DNA from: Alphaproteobacteria bacterium
GTDB taxonomy: Bacteria; Pseudomonadota; Alphaproteobacteria; GCA-2731375
DNA: 21,277 bases
NCBI GenBank assembly: GCA_030746295.1
Contig: JASLMY010000059.1
Coordinates: forward strand, 1 to 21,277
Direction of reading: 5' to 3'
The notes under the pieces were generated by a model. It was not told the origin of the DNA and made no database searches. It saw only the letters and a list, made by a program, of their open reading frames with translations. Position numbers and translations under genes: made by a program. Below are positions 14,074 to 21,277 of the stretch, one piece after another (the stretch's first letter is position 1; each line of letters starts with the position of its first letter).

Positions 14074-16093
14074 TGCTTCAGGGATGAGAGCTTGCAGACT
14101 AGGCTTCCCTTGTTGTCGTCATAGACGAAGGCGATCGGGAAGCTGAGTTCGGGTTGGTGATAGGAGATGAGCTCCGAGCTGTAGGTGCCGTTGTAATCCC
14201 ATCGGCTTTCGACCAGCGGGACGACCTTGACCTTGCCGACCGTCGGCAGCTCGACCATTTCCGGATCGCCGACCGTGATCGTGTAGCTCCAGGTCCAGCT
14301 GTTGACGCCGCGGGTTTCCGTTACGTCGCCCTCCAACTCCGTGCCGGGGATCGGCTTTCGAAGCGAGCGGAAGTCGTTTCTATCGAAGGACTGCGACGTG
14401 ACCCCATTTCCGTCCGCCGAATCCTGTCGATGGAAGAGCGTCGTGCTGAGGAGGTATGCGGGCTTCTCCAACCAGACCGGCTTGCCGTCGGAGGTCCCGT
14501 CCAGACGTACCATTCCGTTGGAAATGGATGTCACCCGCCAGACGAGTGACTTGAAGTAGGGGCCGGTGCACCGATAGGCGACCTCGGTGCCGACCGCGAT
14601 CGGCTTCAGGCCGGTGCTCGGTTTCGCCGGCGCCAGCAGGCTTGCGGTGGTCTCGGACTTGCCCTTGGCGGCTTCGGCCTCTTGCGCCTGCCGCCGTGCC
14701 GCCGCGATCCGCTGCGCTTCCTCCTCCACGCGTCGGCGTTCTTCGTCCTTTGCGCGGCGCTCGGCCGCGAGGTCGGCTTGCCGGCGCGCCTCCTGCGCGG
14801 TCGTCGCTTTCGCCTCCTCCCAGGCGCTCTTCTCCTGCAACAGCGGCGCGTAGGCATAGGCATCGGCGCCGGCATGCTCGATGCGGTACCACTTGCCGTT
14901 CTTGACCTTGCCGGTGACTGGGACCTCGGCGCCCTTCTTCAGCGTCGCCACCTTCTTCGATTTCGTCGTCGGGCGCGCACGCAGGTTGACGTTCTTGACG
15001 GTGACGAAGGTCTCGTCCACCTCCTCGACGTCGACCACGGGTGCCGGAGGTGCCACCAAGGCGGTCTTGGTCTCGGTCTTGGCGGGCGGCGTCGCCTTCT
15101 TCGCCCCCGCCTTCAGCTCGTCGATCTTGAGGCGAGCGATCTTCGCGAAAATGCCGCTTGGGTACTGCTCCAAATAGACCTCGAAGGCCGCCGGGCTGGT
15201 GCTGTCCTTGGCGGCGTTCCAAAGCGCCAGCTCGATCGTTTTGGCGTCGGTGCCGCTGGCTTGCGGCTGCGGCGCGGCTGCCGCGGGCGCGGCGGCCAGC
15301 GCCGAGCCCTTCGGTACGAACAGGAACTCGCCGCCCTCGTGGCCGGCCTTGCGGATATCCGAATACTGCGGCGTCTGGTCCGCGTTCAGGACGACTTTCT
15401 GAGTGACGCCCTGGGCTAGGGCCTGGCCATCGAGGACATCCGTGCTCTCGCGCAACATGCCGAGGAAGGCATTGGCGAAGACCGAGTGCCCACCGCGCCC
15501 CGTATCCGCCACCGGCTCCAGCCCGCCCGAGACGATCGCGGTGCGCGAGCGCCGCTCCGACATGCGGCGCAGCCACGGCTCGCGCTCCGCCGCCGTCGGC
15601 AGGTTGGCCGAGGATGAGCGCACCAGCGTGCCCGAATAGCAACTGTCGGCGACGACCATCACGTGGCGCACGTTCATGGCGTTGAAGCGTCGCGTCAGGT
15701 CGTCGTTGGCGATCCAGTTGATGTCGTCTTCGGCCTCGGCATCGACCGGCTGCCAGAAGCCAGTGTTCGACTCGCGGTCGAGATAGCCGTGGCCCGCGTA
15801 GTATATGAGCAGATTGTCCTGCTCGGTCAGGTTGGCCCGATACTGGTTCATGGCCTTGAGAATCTGCTGCCGCGTGGCATTGATCAGGAGCTGGACCTCG
15901 AAGCCGTATTTGAGCCTCAGGACCTCGGCCACGGCGCTGGCGTCGCTCACTGCCGTCTGCAGCCGGGTCAGGTGCTGATCTCGTTGTTGCCGATGACGAG
16001 GGCATGGTAGCGGCCGAAATCGATACCGGCCGCCTGTGCCGGCCCGGCAAGCCAGCACGCCAGCCACAGGATTGTGCCAATCGCTAGGCGCAT
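14067..16093 (-). pseudogene. Secreted caspase-like (C14/orthocaspase) protein with SH3 domain, copy 1, one-base frameshift
   Basis: Restoring one base gives about 675 residues: signal peptide (MRLAIGTILWLACWLAGPAQA), caspase p20-like domain, linker with a short helical repeat, SH3b-type domain (FVTVKNVNLRARPTTKSKK... WYRIEHAG), Arg/Glu/Ala coiled coil, and a beta-rich C-terminal domain (about 14067-14640). The catalytic dyad is intact: His in YYAGHGYLD and Cys in VADSCYSGT. Translation from ATG 16093 reads VIGNNEIST then stops. Compared with copy 2 (VIGNNEYEHLPRLQTA), one base is missing near 15979-15980: adding T after GAG gives NNEYQHLTRLQTA and restores the frame. Everything downstream is well conserved, so the lesion is recent or a base-call error. 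An internal start at 16067 would lack the signal peptide. If real, the product is lost or unexported. Confidence 0.8.
14685..16093 (-). repeat. Direct repeat unit, caspase gene copy 1 (shared 5' part)
   Basis: Shared part of the tandem duplication: signal peptide through coiled coil, 1409 bases. It aligns with 16618-18015, differing by two two-codon insertions (after the APAA linker and in the Lys/Pro linker) and one missing base. The alignment breaks at ARRQA in the coiled coil. Confidence 0.8.
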
Positions 16094-16275
16094 GGTTCTC
16101 TCCACCCGCCTAGGTTAGCACATTCAGGTCGGCGTCGTCGTGCTCGGAGGGCTTCCTCAAGTCTTCGCCGCAGGCCTCAAGTGAGGCGCCTCAACGTTCA
16201 TCGGGAGCTGGACATCCAGGTTGTCATCGATCCGCGGACACATAGAGCCTCAGAATGTCCGAGAGATGAGGACTG
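16094..16275. other. Intergenic region between the two caspase-like genes
   Basis: 182 bases with no gene. It holds a 5-bp hairpin GCCTC (16174-16178), loop aagt, GAGGC (16183-16187), and three copies of CCTCAA within about 40 bases around it. The hairpin could end the copy 2 transcript, and the rest should hold the copy 1 promoter if it has one. GC drops toward the copy 2 stop. Confidence 0.3.
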
Positions 16276-16527
16276 TCACTGATACGACTTGATTGCGCAC
16301 AAGTAAGCCATCTCTGTCAATTCTTTCTTGTCTTTTCTTGAAAGTCTTCCAGACTTCGCTTCTAGGGATCTTTTTGTGTACTCAACTACATTATATCTCC
16401 TTCTAACCTCTTCTTTCATGCAAAGGCAGAATTTCCCTATTTGCTCTCTAGATACGTTCTTGTTTTTCCTATTCTTTCTTGAGTTTGCCACACAGTTGTC
16501 ATATTCTTTTGATAACAACTTTTCAGG
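16276..16527 (-). other. AT-rich foreign-looking segment encoding the copy 2 C-terminal tail
   Basis: Hand count gives 67 G/C in 180 bases (37%) over 16321-16500, against 45 of 60 (75%) over 16681-16740 in the same gene. The switch is abrupt near 16527, close to where similarity with copy 1 ends. Codons for Lys, Asn, Arg and Ser are AT-ending, for instance AGA and AAA, unlike the surroundings. It encodes residues 497-579, in frame with the host gene. Confidence 0.8.
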
Positions 16528-18015
16528 TATCTGGGCCCCACGAGGCGCGGGTTTGGGGGGCGTGGCGGCCGCCACGCGTTGGCGTTCCACTTCTTCCTTC
16601 CGCTTCACCTCTTCTTCGGCTTGACGGCGTGCCTCGGCCATGCGCCGGGCTTCCGCTTCGACGCGTCGGCGCTCTTCTTCCTTCGCCCGGCGCTCGGCCG
16701 CGAGCTCGGTTTGCCGGCGGGCCTCAGTCGCCGACTTCGTCTCGGCTTCCTCCCAGGCGCTCTTGTCCTGCAGCAGCGGCGCGTAGGCATATGCCTCGGC
16801 GCCGGCGTGCTCGACGCGATACCACTTGCCGCCAGCGACCTTGCCGGTGACCGTGACCTCGGTGCCCTTCTTCAGCCGCCCCACCTTCTGGGACTTCGTG
16901 GTCGGACGCGCCCGAAGGTTGGCGTTCTTGACGGTGACGAAGCTCTCGTCCACCTCCTCGATCCCGACCGTTGGCGCCTTCGGCGTCGCCATGGCGGTCT
17001 TGGGCGCGGCGGGCGCTGTCGGTTTCTCGGCCCCACCCTTCAACTCCTCGATCTTGAGGCGGGCCACGGTCGCGAAGATGCCGTTGGGGAACTGCTTCAG
17101 ATAGGCCTCGTACGCCGCCGGTTTGGCACTGTCGTTGGCGGCGTTCCAAAGCGCCAGCTCGACGGCCTGAGAGTCCGAGCCACCTGCTTTCGGCCTCGGC
17201 GCCGCCGGCGCGGCGGCCAGCGCGGACCCCTTTGGCACGAACAGGAACTCGCCGCCTTCGTGGCCGGCCTTGCGGATATTGGAGTACTGGGGTGTCTGGT
17301 CGGCGTTCAGCACCACCTTCTGGGTCACGCCCTGGGCCAGGGCCTGGCCATCGAGGATGTCCGCGCTCTCGCGCAGAATGCCGAGGAAGGCGTTGGCGAA
17401 GACCGAGTGCCCGCCCTTGCCCGTGTCCGCCACCGGCTCCAGCCCGCCCGAGACGATCGCCGTACGCGAGCGCCGTTCCGACATCCGCCTGAGCCACGGC
17501 TCGCGCTCGGCACCCGTCGGCAACTGCCCGGTGGACGAGCGCACCAGGGTGCCCGAATAGCAGCTGTCGGCCACCACCATCACGTGGCGCACGCTCATGG
17601 CGTTGAAGCGCCGGGTCAGGTCGTCGTTGGCGATCCAGTTGAGGTCGTCGTCCGCCTCGGCATCGACCGGCTGCCAGAAGCCGGTGTTCGACCCGTGGTC
17701 GAGGTAGCCGTGCCCGGCATAGTAGACCAGCAGGTTGTCCTGCTCGGTCAAGTCGGCCCGATACCGGTTCATGGCGCGCAGGATCTGTTGCCGTGTGGCG
17801 TTGATCAGGAGTTGGACGTCGAAGCCGTACTTGAGCCTGAGGACCTCCGCCACGGCCCCGGCATCGCTGACGGCGGTCTGGAGCCGGGGCAGGTGTTCGT
17901 ACTCGTTGTTGCCGATGACGAGGGCGTGGTAGCGGCCGAAGTCGATCCCGGCCGCCCGTGCGGGTCCAGCCGCAAACACGGCCGCCCACACCAGCATAAC
18001 GATCAGTAGGCGCAT
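16276..18015 (-). CDS. Secreted caspase-like (C14/orthocaspase) protein with SH3 domain, copy 2
   Basis: Intact 579-residue paralogue of the downstream gene. Order: signal peptide (1-22, MRLLIVMLVWAAVFAAGPARA), caspase p20-like domain (about 26-262) with dyad H102 in YYAGHGYLD and C152 in VADSCYSGT, a helical segment ALWNAANDSAKPAAYEAYLKQFP near 289-310 recalling short Sel1/TPR-type pieces, SH3b domain (about 358-415), Arg/Glu coiled coil (420-482), Pro-rich spacer, and a Cys-containing basic tail (497-579) with C508, C530, C532 and C573. Members cleave after Arg/Lys or act as scaffolds; the target is unknown. Export to the periplasm is expected. ATG 18015 is preceded by GAGAGGAA. The longer open frame reaching 19935 is antisense noise through the ligase gene. 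The tail is encoded by AT-rich DNA unlike the rest, suggesting a joined-on segment. Confidence 0.88.
   Translation of the reverse strand: MRLLIVMLVWAAVFAAGPARAAGIDFGRYHALVIGNNEYEHLPRLQTAVSDAGAVAEVLRLKYGFDVQLLINATRQQILRAMNRYRADLTEQDNLLVYYAGHGYLDHGSNTGFWQPVDAEADDDLNWIANDDLTRRFNAMSVRHVMVVADSCYSGTLVRSSTGQLPTGAEREPWLRRMSERRSRTAIVSGGLEPVADTGKGGHSVFANAFLGILRESADILDGQALAQGVTQKVVLNADQTPQYSNIRKAGHEGGEFLFVPKGSALAAAPAAPRPKAGGSDSQAVELALWNAANDSAKPAAYEAYLKQFPNGIFATVARLKIEELKGGAEKPTAPAAPKTAMATPKAPTVGIEEVDESFVTVKNANLRARPTTKSQKVGRLKKGTEVTVTGKVAGGKWYRVEHAGAEAYAYAPLLQDKSAWEEAETKSATEARRQTELAAERRAKEEERRRVEAEARRMAEARRQAEEEVKRKEEVERQRVAAATPPKPAPRGAQIPEKLLSKEYDNCVANSRKNRKNKNVSREQIGKFCLCMKEEVRRRYNVVEYTKRSLEAKSGRLSRKDKKELTEMAYLCAIKSYQ
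16618..18015 (-). repeat. Direct repeat unit, caspase gene copy 2 (shared 5' part)
   Basis: Partner of 14685-16093, 1398 bases. The protein match is nearly continuous through the caspase domain (for example the DEQ-rich TRQQIL, AGHGYLD and GGLEPVADTG blocks are the same) and looser in the linkers. Beyond this unit the two genes have unrelated 3' ends. Confidence 0.8.
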
Positions 18016-18098
18016 GTTCCTCTCCGCTTCGAGAGGATAGCATTCCCGGCCCGCAGGCGTCACGCCCGATGCCAGCGAGCGATCAGAGGCGGGAGGAT

Positions 18099-19718
18099 CT
18101 ACCGGTGCACCTTGATGCCTGCCTTCTCGCGGTCCCGGATCTGGTCGAGGCGAGCTTCCGCCGCTTCCTTGAGCTTGTATTTCTGCACCTTCTCGCTCAT
18201 CGTCCGGGGTAGGTCGTCCAGGAACTCCACGTAGCGGGGTACCATGTAGTAGGCCATGTTGGCCTGGCAGTGGGCGATCAGCTCGGCCTCGGTCAGTTCC
18301 GCACCGGATCTCAGCATCACCGAGACCATGACCTCGTCCTCGCTCATCTCGGACGGCACCGGGAAGACGGCGGCGTCCTCCACGGCGTCGTGCAGCATGG
18401 CGATCTGCTCGACTTCGTAGGAAGAGATGTTCTCGCCCCGGCGGCGGATCGCGTCCTTCTTGCGGTCGGCGAAATAGAGGTAGCCGTCCTTGTCCAGCCA
18501 GCCGCGGTCGCCGGTGTGGAACCAGAGGTTGCGGAAGGCGGCGAGCGTCGCCTCGGGCATGTTGTAGTAGCCCTGCGCTGCAAACCAGGGATCGCGGTGG
18601 CGCAGCACGATCTCGCCGACCTCGCCGGTGGCCACGTCGAAATCCTCGTCGTCGACGATCCGGACCTGGGCCTCGGGCCGAACGGGGCCGGCCTAGGCCC
18701 ATTTCTCCGCCGGTGCGTCCGGGCCCTTGAGGGTCACCAAGCCGAAGTCGGTCAGTCCGTAGAGCGAGGTCAGGGTCAGGCCGAAGCGCTTCTCGAAGTC
18801 GTGGTAGAACTCCTTCGGCGTCGGGATCGCCAGGCACAGGCGGACCGGGTTGTCGGCGTCGTCGGGGCGCTCGGGCTGAGCCCAGATGATGTTGGACATG
18901 GCGCCCAGCGAATTGAACTGCGTCGCACCATAGTGGCGGACCTCGTCCCAGAAGCTCGAGGCCGAGAACCAGCGCGAGAAGGCCAGCGTGGCCTCGGCGA
19001 TGATCGCCGGCAGACAGCTCACCAGCCAGGCGTTGCCGTGGAAGAGTGGCAGCACCGCGAAGATGATGTCGTCGGTCGTGTAGCCATAGGCCTCGACGGC
19101 GTCGATGCCGGCGCTCCACATATGGGCGTGGGTTGCCATGTTGCCCTTGGAAGGGCCGGTGGTGCCGGAGGTGTAGGAGAGGAAGGCGAGGTCGGAGTGC
19201 AGCACCTCGACTTGCGGTGCGGTATCGTCGCCATCTTCCAACCTCCAATAGTCGGTCACGGGCACCGCGAACCCGGCCGCCAGTTGCGGCGGCATCGGGC
19301 CCGCCTCGTCGACGATCACGGCCTGGGTGATCTTCGGCGTCCGGTCTTGGACCTCGAAAAAGCGCTCGGCGAGGCCGGTCTCGACGATGAACATGACCGA
19401 ATCCGACTGCTCGATGTAGTAGAGCAGCAATTCGCCTTTTGCCGCGGTGTTGATCGGCACGACGCAGGCACCGAGCTTGCAGAGGGCGAAGAAGACCCAG
19501 AGCTGTTCCGGGCAGTTGTTCATGAAGACGGCGACGTGATCGCCGCGGCCAACGCCGAGGCCGGCGAGGCCATTGGCAATCCGGTTCGAGATCAGATGGG
19601 CGTCGAGGTAGGAAAAGCGTCGCTCCTCGAAGTGCAGAAAGGTCTTGTCGTCGAGGCGCCGCGCCTTGTCGGCGAAGATCCGGCCGAAGACCCGCTCGCG
19701 CATCGGATAGGTGATCAT
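18099..19718 (-). pseudogene. ATP-dependent acyl-CoA ligase (ANL superfamily, CaiC-like) interrupted by an amber codon
   Basis: 540-codon frame with one internal TAG at 18695-18693. The N-terminal part (341 residues from ATG 19718) carries the P-loop-like LSYTSGTTGPSKG, FAVLPLFHGNAW and SLYGLTDFG. The part after TAG carries GEVGEIVLRH, WFHTGDRGWLDKDGY, DRKKDAIRRRGENISSYEVE and, near the end, MSEKVQKYKL with the catalytic lysine region. Together they form a complete adenylate-forming ligase resembling crotonobetaine/carnitine-CoA or long-chain acyl-CoA ligases. The stop falls in EKWA-stop-AGPVRPEAQVRIVDD, where relatives usually have Ser or Thr; a single C-to-A change in TCG would explain it. 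A restart at GTG 18635 would yield only the small C-terminal lobe. So the gene is broken, or the base is wrong. The following caspase gene starts 83 bases downstream on the same strand. Confidence 0.8.
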
Positions 19719-19870
19719 CGGACTTCTCCCTCAGGTCGTCGCGGCACGGTTTCGGCCGCTTTTTGAGGCGAGGATAGTACGCTCCTCGCCCTATTCGAAG
19801 CCCTGCCCGCTTGACGGCGTCCAGTGGCGCGGGAGAATGGTCGTTCAGCAGTCGCTCGAAAGGCGGAGCC

Positions 19871-20830
19871 ATGGATTTCGGATTGAGCGTGCCGACCCGC
19901 GGGCCCCTAGCCACGCCCGAGGCCGTCGCCGCCATCGCCAGCCGCGCCGAGGCGCTGGGCTTTCGCTATCTCGCCATCCCCGATCATCTCGTCGTGCCGG
20001 GCCGGATCGCCTCGCGCTATCCCTACAGCCAAGAGGGTGATTGGCCGGGCCAGGCCAGCGGCGAGTGTCTGGAACAGCTGACCCTCATGGCCTGGTTGGC
20101 GGCGGTCACGGAAGAGATGCGGCTCCTGACCTCGGTGATGGTGGTGCCGCACCGCAACCCGGTGCTGACCGCGAAGATCTTCGCCACCATCGACGTCCTG
20201 ACCGAGGGCCGCGCGATAGTCGGCGTCGGCACCGGCTGGATGGCCGAGGAGTTCGCTGCCATCGGCACCGAGCCGTTCGCCGAGCGGGGTGCCGTCACCG
20301 ACGAATATTTGCGTGTTTTCAAATGCTTGTGGGGGGAAAGTGAATCAGCCTTCGAGGGCGACTATGCGCGTTTCTCCGACATCGTCTTCGCACCCAAGCC
20401 GGTGCAGAAGCCGCATCCGCCGATCTGGGTCGGCGGCGAGAGCGGCCGGGCGATGGGCCGTGTCGTCGAGCTCGGCGACTGCTGGTATCCGATCGGCGCC
20501 AACCCCAGATCGCCCCTGAACACGGTCGCCCGCTATGTCGAGGCGGTGGCGCGCTTGGAGGCCCGGGCGGCAGTGGCGGGCCGCGATCCGGCGACCATCG
20601 ACCGCGCCTTCTGGGCCAACTGGCCGGCCGATACCGAGCCGATCGAGATCGAGGCCGGCGAGCGCTTCATCTTCACGGGCTCAGGCCCTGAGATCGCCGA
20701 GGACATCCGCGCCATGGCCGCCGCCGGCGTCAACCACCTGCTCTTCAACTTTCAGCAGGCGACGCTCGACGAGACGCTGGACGCGATGGCCGGTTTCGCC
20801 GAGGAGATCCGGCCGCTGGCCGAGAACTGA
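19871..20830 (+). CDS. LLM class flavin-dependent oxidoreductase, F420-type subgroup, tandem copy A
   Basis: Luciferase-like TIM-barrel oxidoreductase of 319 residues. Seen: MDFGLSVPTRGPLATPE, AEALGFRYLAIPDHLVVP (the DHLV element of the F420-dependent subgroup), LLTSVMVVPHRNPVLTAK, ATIDVLTEGRAIVGVGTGW, EEFAAIGTEPFAERG, and PHPPIWVGGES for cofactor phosphate contacts. Members reduce or oxidise varied small molecules using F420H2 or FMNH2; the cofactor is not decided by these motifs alone. ATG at 19871 follows GGCGGAG and gives a normal N-terminus; the in-frame start at 19811 is rejected. It is divergent from the broken ligase gene (152-base gap) and followed 26 bases later by a close paralogue. 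Confidence 0.88.
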   Translation: MDFGLSVPTRGPLATPEAVAAIASRAEALGFRYLAIPDHLVVPGRIASRYPYSQEGDWPGQASGECLEQLTLMAWLAAVTEEMRLLTSVMVVPHRNPVLTAKIFATIDVLTEGRAIVGVGTGWMAEEFAAIGTEPFAERGAVTDEYLRVFKCLWGESESAFEGDYARFSDIVFAPKPVQKPHPPIWVGGESGRAMGRVVELGDCWYPIGANPRSPLNTVARYVEAVARLEARAAVAGRDPATIDRAFWANWPADTEPIEIEAGERFIFTGSGPEIAEDIRAMAAAGVNHLLFNFQQATLDETLDAMAGFAEEIRPLAEN

Positions 20831-20856
20831 ACACGAAAGACCTGAGGAGGTGAGAC

Positions 20857-21277
20857 ATGGACTTCGGATTCGGTATCCCGACGCGGGGCGATTACGCCAA
20901 CCGCCAAGACCTCAAGGCCATCGCCGAGCGCGGCGAGAAGCACGGCTTCAAGTACATGTCGGTCTCCGACCACATCGTCATCCCGCGATCGTTCGCGCCG
21001 CTCTACCCCTATGCCCAGGACGGCCGGCCGACCTTTGCCGAGGCTTGGCTCGAGCAGTTGACGGCGATGGCCTGGCTCGCCGCGGTGACCGAGGAGGCGC
21101 GGCTCTTGACCTCGGTGATGGTGGTGCCGCACCGCAATCCTGTCCACACGGCCAAGACGATCGCCACCATCGATGTGCTGTCTGGCGGCCGGGTCGTGGT
21201 CGGCTGCGGCTCCGGCTGGATGGAGGAGGAGTTCCAGGCCATCGGCACCGAGCCCTTTGCCGAGCGGGGCCGTGTGA
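20857..21277 (+). CDS. LLM class flavin-dependent oxidoreductase, tandem copy B (cut by window end)
   Basis: First 140 residues of a paralogue of the preceding gene: MDFGFGIPTRGDYANRQDL, HGFKYMSVSDHIVIP, AWLAAVTEEARLLTSVMVVP, ATIDVLSGGRVVVGCGSGW, EEFQAIGTEPFAERG. Nearly every block has its counterpart in copy A, so this is a tandem duplication with moderate divergence. ATG 20857 has AGGAGG 6 bases upstream, stronger than the site of copy A. The frame is still open at the last base (final full codon GTG), so the terminal tga is out of frame and not a stop. The pair is probably cotranscribed. Confidence 0.88.
   Translation, partial: MDFGFGIPTRGDYANRQDLKAIAERGEKHGFKYMSVSDHIVIPRSFAPLYPYAQDGRPTFAEAWLEQLTAMAWLAAVTEEARLLTSVMVVPHRNPVHTAKTIATIDVLSGGRVVVGCGSGWMEEEFQAIGTEPFAERGRV

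Noticed and set aside
18099..18635. Independent small gene starting at GTG 18635
   Set aside because: It is only the C-terminal half of the ligase, lacks the ATP-binding motifs and has no clear ribosome site.
18693..18695. TAG as pyrrolysine
   Set aside because: The position is a Ser/Thr-type loop residue in relatives, not a methylamine methyltransferase site, and pyrrolysine use is not expected in this kind of organism.
16276..19935. A 1219-residue open frame on the minus strand spanning the caspase copy 2 and the ligase region
   Set aside because: The first 640 residues are an Arg/Pro-rich off-frame reading of the ligase gene; the real gene starts at ATG 18015 with signal peptide and ribosome site.
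21275..21277. Terminal tga as the stop of the last gene
   Set aside because: Counting from ATG 20857, the last full codon is GTG and the final a begins the next codon; the tga is out of frame.
1..21277. CRISPR arrays, tRNA or rRNA genes, insertion sequences, attachment sites
   Set aside because: No regularly spaced repeats, cloverleaf signatures, transposase motifs or flanking target duplications were seen on reading either strand.

Overview
This is a GC-rich, gene-dense window with a high-GC alphaproteobacterial look. The basis is GC-ending codons, GTG/TTG starts with strong GGAG-type ribosome sites, and a mix of amidohydrolases, luciferase-like monooxygenases, GFA proteins, acyl-CoA dehydrogenase and citryl-CoA lyase of the kind seen in Rhodospirillales-like heterotrophs. 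The taxon is inferred. I see no tRNA, rRNA, transposase, integrase, phage gene or CRISPR array. No stretch over 300 bases lacks a gene.

Layout. 1-386 (-): start of an ABC transporter ATPase that runs off the left edge. 507-1238 (+): SapC-family protein. 1255-1866 (-): cysteine/3-mercaptopropionate dioxygenase-like cupin. 2024-6041 (+): zinc-independent MDR reductase, double-domain GFA protein, and two different metal-dependent amidohydrolases. 8108-6038 (-): acyl-CoA dehydrogenase followed by citryl-CoA lyase, probably one operon. 8237-9340 (+): an AhpD-like protein with an in-frame TGA exactly at the second position of a CxxC redox motif, read here as selenocysteine. 9431-10531 (+): ychF. 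11626-10544 (-): luciferase-like monooxygenase. 11728-14032 (+): dgoK, dgoA and an Asp/Glu-racemase-like gene, overlapping by ATGA junctions. 18015-14067 (-): two tandem secreted caspase-like (C14/orthocaspase) genes. 19718-18099 (-): an acyl-CoA ligase broken by an amber codon. 19871-21277 (+): two tandem luciferase-like monooxygenases, the last cut by the right edge.

How the genes work together. Most of the window is small-molecule catabolism. dgoK and dgoA carry out the last two steps of D-galactonate breakdown by the De Ley-Doudoroff route, without the dehydratase in view. The acyl-CoA dehydrogenase and citryl-CoA lyase pair, the two amidohydrolases, the MDR reductase, the ligase and the flavin monooxygenases suggest degradation of organic acids or aromatics, but no complete pathway can be read.

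The most notable item is the probable selenoprotein at 8237-9340, which standard gene callers would split into two fragments. A hairpin fitting the bacterial SECIS pattern lies 16-36 bases past the TGA. Second is the duplicated caspase pair. The copies share about 1.4 kb but carry unrelated C-terminal tails. One tail is strikingly AT-rich (67 of 180 bases G/C, 37%, over 16321-16500), and the other copy has a one-base frameshift. Three interrupted frames in 21 kb (TGA, TAG, -1 shift) mean read-level confirmation matters.
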